Of a stretch of DNA of 10,967 bases, positions 6,544 through 10,967 are shown piece by piece. Both the position numbers and the translations under genes were made by a program. Position 1 is the first letter of the stretch. Each line of letters starts with the position of its first letter. Below the pieces are notes generated by a model that was given only the letters and a program-made list of their open reading frames with translations, had not been told where the DNA came from and made no database searches. Source of the DNA: Limnohabitans sp. (lineage in GTDB: Bacteria; Pseudomonadota; Gammaproteobacteria; Burkholderiales; Burkholderiaceae_C); the NCBI GenBank assembly GCA_018883305.1, contig VEQI01000078.1, positions 1 through 10,967 on the forward strand, written 5' to 3'.

Positions 6544-8523
6544 TCAGGCCAGGCGCTGCAGCACCTCTTCCACCACCCGTTCCTCGGTGATGCCAAAGTG
6601 TCGGTAGAGTGTGTCGGCTGGCCCAGAGGCACCAAAGCCGCTCATGCCGACAAAGCCACCTTGCGGGCCCAGGTATCGGTCCCAGCCCAAACGGACGGCA
6701 GCTTCGATGCCCACGCGCACCGTGTTTTCTCCCAGCACCTGGCGCTGATAGGTCGCGTCTTGTTGTTCAAACAATTCCCAGCTGGGCATGGAGACCACAG
6801 CGGTGGAGATGCCGCGCTGCGTCAGCGTGTTGCGCGCGGCCAGCGCAATGGCCACCTCGGAGCCGGTGGCCAGCAAGGTCACGCGGCGCGGCCCGTGCTC
6901 ACCTTCGCGTAACACGTAGGCGCCACGCGCCGAGAGGTTGCCTGGGGTGTGTACATCCCGCACAGCCGGCAGGGCTTGACGCGAACACACCAGTGACACC
7001 GGTCCGCTGCGATGGTTCAGCGCAATCTGCCAGCATTCATTCACTTCCACCGCATCGGCCGGACGCAGCACCAGCATGTTGGGCATGGCGCGCAGCGACG
7101 CCAGGATTTCCACCGGCTGATGGGTGGGACCGTTCTTGCCAATTCCAATGGAGTCATGGCTGAACACGTACTTGACGGGCAGGCCCATGAGTGCTGCCAT
7201 GCGCATGGCGCCGCGCTCATAGTCGGAGAACGCCAGATAGGTCACGCTCAAGGGAATGATGCCGCCATGTGCCGCCATGCCGTTGGCCATGGCGCCCATC
7301 ACATGCTCGCGCACGCCGCAGTGCACGTAGGCACCACCACGGTCGCTGGCATCAAACGCCTGCAGACGACGCTTGTGGCCGGTGGGCGCTTCCAGATCGG
7401 CGCAGGCCACCATGCGCTCAGGCAGCAAATCGGTGAACAGATCGTTGATGTCCCCTGAGGTGTTGATGCCGCCCTGCGGCGCTTGCGTGAGGGCTTGGCG
7501 CTTGTGGGCGTCCAGCACTTGACGCCAGTTGGCGGGCAGTTCACCACGCATGACACGCTGAAACTCATCGCGCTGTGACGTGGTCAGTTGGGCCACGCGC
7601 TGTTGCCAGGCGGCATGTTCCGAGTCATGGCGCTTGCCGATGGTGCGCCAGGCGTTCAGCACGGGCGCGGGCGTTTCAAATTCAGGATGCGGCCATTGCA
7701 GGTGTTGACGCATGGCCTGCGCATCTTCCGGGTACAGACGGGCACTGTGACCGCCGCGCTGACCCTGCAGTCGTTCAATGCCCTTGGCGATGACGGTGCG
7801 ACAAGCAATCACTGAGGGACGGTCTGAGGCCTTGGCTTGCGTCAAAGCCTGGTGCACCGCAGCCAGGTCGTGACCATCGATTTCTTGCACATGCCAGCCT
7901 GCCACGCGGAAGCGCTCGGCCACATCTTCGCTGATGGACAGTTGGGTGCTGCCATCGTCGGTGATCTGGTTGTCGTCCCACAGCAGGATCAGCTTTTCCA
8001 GGCGCAGATGACCCGCCAGGGCAATCATCTCCTGCCCCATGCCTTCTTGCAGGCAACCATCGCCCACCAAGGCGTAGGTGTGGTGGTTGATCAGATCGGC
8101 ACCAAAGCGCGTGCGCAAATAGGCTTCAGCGATGGCCATGCCCAAGGCGTTGCCAATGCCCTGACCCAAGGGACCGGTGGTGACCTCCACGCCGTGATGC
8201 GGCGCGTACTCGGGATGTCCGGCGCAGTGAGAACCGAACTCGCGAAAGCTTTTGACCTGTTCGATGCCCATCTCCGCATAACCGGTGAGATGCAGCAAGG
8301 CATACAGCAGCATGGAACCATGTCCATTGGAGAGCACCACGCGGTCGCGGTCCCACCAGGTGGGGTCTTGCGGGTTGAATCGCAGGTGATTGGCGTACAG
8401 GCTGGTGGCAATCTCGGCCATGCCCAATGGCACGCCCTGGTGGCCCTCCTGGGCCTTCACGATGGCGTCCACCGCCAGAAAACGGATAGCGTGGGCAAGT
8501 GGTTGCAGGGCGTGCGTGGACAT
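6544..8523 (-). CDS. Transketolase with altered acceptor-binding residues
   Basis: A full-length (659 residues) thiamine-diphosphate transketolase that moves a two-carbon ketol unit between a ketose donor and an aldehyde acceptor. Catalytic and cofactor residues equivalent to E. coli TktA are present: His28, His68, His103, GDG (154-156) with DDN (183-185) for Mg2+/ThDP, His259, Asp376, Glu406 (GVRE) and His468 (THQP). Phosphate-pocket residues are only partly kept. His456 and Arg515 match H461 and R520, but R358 is Ile353, S385 aligns with Pro380 (next to Thr381), and D469, which reads the acceptor C2 hydroxyl, is Asn464. The usual GHPG motif is GHQG. This looks like a specialised paralogue, not the housekeeping enzyme. 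It lies 30 bases after the SDR gene, probably in one transcript. Its start has only a weak ribosome binding site. Dihydroxyacetone-synthase-like activity is one alternative. Confidence 0.93.
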   Translation of the reverse strand: MSTHALQPLAHAIRFLAVDAIVKAQEGHQGVPLGMAEIATSLYANHLRFNPQDPTWWDRDRVVLSNGHGSMLLYALLHLTGYAEMGIEQVKSFREFGSHCAGHPEYAPHHGVEVTTGPLGQGIGNALGMAIAEAYLRTRFGADLINHHTYALVGDGCLQEGMGQEMIALAGHLRLEKLILLWDDNQITDDGSTQLSISEDVAERFRVAGWHVQEIDGHDLAAVHQALTQAKASDRPSVIACRTVIAKGIERLQGQRGGHSARLYPEDAQAMRQHLQWPHPEFETPAPVLNAWRTIGKRHDSEHAAWQQRVAQLTTSQRDEFQRVMRGELPANWRQVLDAHKRQALTQAPQGGINTSGDINDLFTDLLPERMVACADLEAPTGHKRRLQAFDASDRGGAYVHCGVREHVMGAMANGMAAHGGIIPLSVTYLAFSDYERGAMRMAALMGLPVKYVFSHDSIGIGKNGPTHQPVEILASLRAMPNMLVLRPADAVEVNECWQIALNHRSGPVSLVCSRQALPAVRDVHTPGNLSARGAYVLREGEHGPRRVTLLATGSEVAIALAARNTLTQRGISTAVVSMPSWELFEQQDATYQRQVLGENTVRVGIEAAVRLGWDRYLGPQGGFVGMSGFGASGPADTLYRHFGITEERVVEEVLQRLA

Positions 8524-8553
8524 GGTGTGCCTGTGGGGTGGGGGTTGCCGCGA

Positions 8554-9303
8554 TCAGTGAATCAGCATGCCGCCGTTCACATCCAGTGTGACGCCGGTGC
8601 AGTATTTGGACAGATCGCTGGCCAGGAACACCACGCAACCCGCCACATCGGCTGGCTCGCCAATGCGACCCAGGGGGATGCCATCCAGAATGGCTTGGCG
8701 CTTGTCATCAGGAATCTTGCCCTTGTTGATGTCGGTGGCGATCAGGCCCGGGGTGACACAGTTCACGCGGATGTTGTTGCCGCCGTATTCACGCGCCATG
8801 GCACGGGCCAGACCCAGCACGCCAGCCTTCGCGGCCGAGTAGTGCGGGCCACCCAGGATGCCACCGCCACGTTGGGCGGACACCGAGGAAATGCACACGA
8901 TCGAGCCGCCGTTTTGCGCAATCATCAGGGGCAGCACGGCTTGAGAGGCGTACATGGTGCCGCGCAGGCTCACGTCCAGCACGGCATCGTAGTCGTCGCC
9001 CGTGATGTCCAGCGTCTTGCGCGGCTGGGTGATCCCCGCGTTGTTCACCAGAATGTCAATGCGGCCTGCCAGTTGCTTGATCTGGGCCACCGCGGCTTCA
9101 CAAGACGCTTTGTCCGTCACGTTGGCCACCAGTCCGACATGCTGGGGTCCCAGTTGAGCGGCGGCGACTTCGGGCTTGGCCACGGCCAGATCGAGGATGA
9201 ACACGCGTGCGCCGTTGGCCGCCATCATGCGGGCAGTGGCAAATCCCAAGCCATTGAGGCCAGCGCCTCCGGTGATGACGGCAACTTTGTCTTTGAGCAA
9301 CAT
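8554..9303 (-). CDS. NAD-type short-chain dehydrogenase/reductase upstream of transketolase
   Basis: A 249-residue classical SDR. The cofactor loop is TGGAGLNGLG (11-20), two residues longer than TGxxxGxG. Asp38 at the end of beta-strand 2 indicates NAD+ preference. NNAG (87-90), Ser140, and Tyr155/Lys159 in YSAAK are present; the structural/catalytic Asn of the VNLxG motif is Ser112 (VSLRG). The family oxidises secondary alcohols or reduces ketones, often of polyols, sugar acids or hydroxyacyl compounds. As the first gene before a transketolase, it may make the ketose or aldehyde that the transketolase uses, or process its product. The start is ATG 9303 because GAGGAG (complement of 9311-9316) stands seven bases upstream; the in-frame ATG at 9357 has no such site and would add an 18-residue basic, Pro-rich tail. 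Confidence 0.9.
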   Translation of the reverse strand: MLLKDKVAVITGGAGLNGLGFATARMMAANGARVFILDLAVAKPEVAAAQLGPQHVGLVANVTDKASCEAAVAQIKQLAGRIDILVNNAGITQPRKTLDITGDDYDAVLDVSLRGTMYASQAVLPLMIAQNGGSIVCISSVSAQRGGGILGGPHYSAAKAGVLGLARAMAREYGGNNIRVNCVTPGLIATDINKGKIPDDKRQAILDGIPLGRIGEPADVAGCVVFLASDLSKYCTGVTLDVNGGMLIH

Positions 9304-9411
9304 GGGGGGTCTCCTCGTGTGGGGGGTGAAAACCCAGGATTTTCGAGCCGTCTCCACATGAGTGCAAACGATAAAATATCACTTCAAGATGAAATAAATT
9401 CACCATCCAGC
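9304..9411. promoter_or_regulatory. Divergent control region between SDR/transketolase and LysR genes
   Basis: This short region separates two divergent genes, the usual site for a LysR-type regulator to act. The half next to the LysR gene is an AT-rich island (16 G/C in 9361-9410) in otherwise GC-rich DNA. It holds an inverted repeat, GATA-AAA-TATC (9370-9380), flanked by AGTG (9361-9364) and CACT (9380-9383). The G-rich half (9304-9330) includes the SDR ribosome binding site. No single -35/-10 pair is clear enough to mark. Confidence 0.5.
9311..9316 (-). promoter_or_regulatory. Ribosome binding site for the SDR gene
   Basis: Read on the minus strand this is GAGGAG, a near-perfect Shine-Dalgarno site seven bases before ATG 9303. 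It decides the start against the longer in-frame alternative at 9357. Confidence 0.75.
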
Positions 9412-10284
9412 ATGATTCCTCCCCTCACATCGCTGCTGGCTTTTGAGGCGATTGCTCGTCGGCAAAGCTTTGCACTGGCGGCCTCAGAGTTGCACCTCAC
9501 CCCGTCGGCCGTCAGTCACCAAATGGCCAAGCTGGAACGTCAGCTCGGCCTCAAGCTGCTGGAGCGTTCCACCAAAGGGGTGGTGCTGACGCCTGCCGGG
9601 GTGGATTACCTGCGGCGCATCGCTGGCGCGCTGGCCGCGTTGTCCACCGCCACCCAGGAGGCTCGTCATGCCGGGCAGGGCCATTACCTCTATGTACACG
9701 CCAGCCCCAGCTTTGCCAGCCTGTGGCTGATGCCGCGCTTGAGCGACTTTGCTCGCCATCACCCGGATGTCTCGCTGTATGTGTCGGCCTCGCCGCAGCA
9801 CTCGGACTTTCAACTCGGGCAGATCGACATCGACATTCGTTATGGTGTGCCCAACTGGCAGCATGTGGAAATCGAGCCGCTGGCCACTGAGCTGATTCAA
9901 CCCATGACGAGTCCGGGCTTTTTGAAATCACATCCGGTACGGCATAAAGCGGATTTGCTGCAACTGCCCCTGATTCAGTCCACGGTCAATCTGGTGCAGT
10001 GGAGCGACTGGTTCAACACACAAGGGGTGACCACCCGCCCTGAACGGTACGAATACAGTTTTGACCGCGCCATGATGTCACTCGACGCTGCCGCGCAAGG
10101 GCTGGGGGTGGCGCTGGAGAGCAACTTCTTGGCCGAGTCGTATCTCAAGAGCAAGCGCTTGGTGCCGGTTTTTGGTCGAGCGGCGGCGCGAACCATCCAG
10201 GCACACTTTGCGGTTTATCCGCAGCGCAACGCCAACCGTCCTGCGGTGATCCGCTTTTTGAAGTGGCTGCATCAGCGGCGTTGA
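9412..10284 (+). CDS. LysR-family transcriptional regulator, GcvA type
   Basis: A 290-residue DNA-binding regulator. The N-terminal winged helix-turn-helix covers about residues 1-60, with the recognition region in AASELHLTPSAVSHQMAKLE and the wing ending VVLTPAG. The effector-binding domain follows from about residue 88, with GcvA-type marks ASLWLMPRLSDF, IDIDIRYG and a C-terminal GLGVALES. The start chosen (MIPPLTSLLAFEA) fits the usual GcvA-type N-terminus. ATG 9358 in the same frame would add 18 residues encoded by the AT-rich presumed operator, and neither start has a strong ribosome binding site. It diverges from the SDR/transketolase pair, so it most likely controls that pair and perhaps the dioxygenase operon, in response to a pathway compound. 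The frame stays open far upstream antisense to the neighbouring genes; that part is not coding. Confidence 0.9.
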   Translation: MIPPLTSLLAFEAIARRQSFALAASELHLTPSAVSHQMAKLERQLGLKLLERSTKGVVLTPAGVDYLRRIAGALAALSTATQEARHAGQGHYLYVHASPSFASLWLMPRLSDFARHHPDVSLYVSASPQHSDFQLGQIDIDIRYGVPNWQHVEIEPLATELIQPMTSPGFLKSHPVRHKADLLQLPLIQSTVNLVQWSDWFNTQGVTTRPERYEYSFDRAMMSLDAAAQGLGVALESNFLAESYLKSKRLVPVFGRAAARTIQAHFAVYPQRNANRPAVIRFLKWLHQRR

Positions 10285-10347
10285 GACGCTGGCACGGCAG
10301 GGTCCGATCGGCGGCCTCTTGCGGCAAGCGCATGTAGACCCAGCACC

Positions 10348-10967
10348 TCAGCAACGCGAGGCTTCCAGCTCTTCGAACAGCCATTCGCGAAACGCCCGGA
10401 TCTTGGGCAAGTGCGCCTTGGCCTTCAGGTAGGACAAGTGATGACAGACCATGGTGGGACCTTCATCGCCAAAGGGCAACACCAGACGTCCTTCCTGCAA
10501 TTCACGCTCCACCAGCAATCGACTCTCCAGGCCCACGCCCAACCCGTCCACAGCGGCACTGATGGCCATGAAGGATCGGTCAAAGCGCGGACCGCGATCC
10601 AGCTTCAAGCGGGTGCCCGGGTGATCGCGCTGCCAGTCACGCCAGGCATAGAGGTTGACCTCGGAGTGGATCAAGGTCTGCCCCGAGATGTCCGTCGGGC
10701 GCCGCAGTTTGTGTTGCTTGGCAAACGTGGGTGCGCACAGCACCACAATCGTTTCAGCCGGCAGGGGCACCACTTCCACGCCAGTTTCGGGCAGCACCAA
10801 TCCGTATCGGATCGAGAAGTCTGCCTCCTCGGCAATCAGGTTCACCGGTGAAACCGAGGCGTTCAAGCGCACGTCAATGTCGGTATGGGTGGCGCTGAAG
10901 CGCGAGAGGCGTCGCATCAGCCACTGTGTGCCCAGGCTGGGCACGGTGTTGATGGTGAGGATGTCGC
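10348..10967 (-). CDS. LysR-family transcriptional regulator, GcvA type, N-terminus cut by the window edge
   Basis: About 205 C-terminal residues are present; roughly the first 90, including the helix-turn-helix, lie beyond the right edge. The visible part is the periplasmic-binding-protein-like effector domain. It opens with ILTINTVPSLGTQWLMRRLS, followed by ADFSIRYG, a PTDISGQTLIHSEV segment and GLGVGLES near the end, all GcvA-type marks. It resembles the neighbouring LysR protein in layout (shared IRYG and GLGVxLES motifs), so the two could be distant paralogues. The genes converge, with 63 bases between stop codons. Its targets are probably upstream of it, outside the window. Confidence 0.85.
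   Translation of the reverse strand, partial: DILTINTVPSLGTQWLMRRLSRFSATHTDIDVRLNASVSPVNLIAEEADFSIRYGLVLPETGVEVVPLPAETIVVLCAPTFAKQHKLRRPTDISGQTLIHSEVNLYAWRDWQRDHPGTRLKLDRGPRFDRSFMAISAAVDGLGVGLESRLLVERELQEGRLVLPFGDEGPTMVCHHLSYLKAKAHLPKIRAFREWLFEELEASRC

Noticed and set aside
6555..6562. GCTGCAGC palindrome near the end of the transketolase gene
   Set aside because: An eight-base self-complementary stretch inside a coding region with no loop or T-tract; expected by chance in GC-rich DNA.
5241..6635. Minus-strand 464-residue open frame opposite the flavin monooxygenase
   Set aside because: It is the antisense shadow of a clear two-Rossmann flavoprotein, has no family motif, and would overlap the end of the transketolase gene.
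7837..9357. Very long open plus-strand frame continuing upstream of the LysR gene, antisense to transketolase and SDR
   Set aside because: The translation has no recognisable domain and is rich in His, Gln, Val and Gly, as expected from the complement of GC-rich genes. The minus-strand genes are unmistakable, so the LysR gene starts near 9412.
10285..10347. Possible bidirectional terminator between the convergent LysR genes
   Set aside because: Only a short palindrome (CCGATCGG, 10304-10311) and a 4-bp stem (TGCG/CGCA, 10320-10332) are visible, with no T-run; too weak to call.

Overview
The window is GC-rich, densely coding DNA that looks like a catabolic gene cluster from a betaproteobacterium, most likely of the order Burkholderiales. 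This rests on three things: a Bug/TctC-type periplasmic solute receptor (a family greatly expanded in that order), two GcvA-type LysR regulators, and codon use with strong G/C third positions. No rRNA, tRNA, insertion sequence, CRISPR array or phage gene was seen.

Left part (1-6539, plus strand): the tail of a flavin/NAD(P)H reductase is followed by a Rieske ring-hydroxylating dioxygenase alpha subunit, a short-chain dehydrogenase (probable cis-dihydrodiol dehydrogenase), the dioxygenase beta subunit, an unrecognised 57-residue protein, an adducin-like class II aldolase-family protein, a Bug-type solute receptor and a two-dinucleotide-domain flavin monooxygenase. The spacing is tight, with ATGA overlaps at alpha/SDR and SDR/beta, so most of this is probably one operon. 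The 150-base gap before the receptor is the only place where an internal promoter could easily sit. In outline: the receptor binds an organic (probably aromatic) acid outside the membrane, the reductase-fed dioxygenase dihydroxylates the ring, the SDR re-aromatises the cis-diol, and the aldolase-family protein may remove a carboxyl group, as the related PhtC and CmtD decarboxylases do.

Right part (6544-9303, minus strand): an NAD-type short-chain dehydrogenase followed by a full-length transketolase. The transketolase keeps its thiamine-diphosphate and catalytic residues. It has lost two of the residues that hold the acceptor phosphate and the Asp that reads the acceptor C2 hydroxyl, which suggests a specialised, perhaps non-phosphorylated, acceptor. 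It converges on the flavin monooxygenase gene with only 4 bases between the stops.

A GcvA-type LysR gene (9412-10284) diverges from the SDR/transketolase pair across a short AT-rich control region. A second, convergent GcvA-type LysR gene is cut by the right edge. The most interesting items are the remodelled transketolase, the 57-residue dioxygenase-operon protein and the adducin-like aldolase homologue lacking the aldolase Glu. The substrate of the whole pathway cannot be fixed from this sequence alone.
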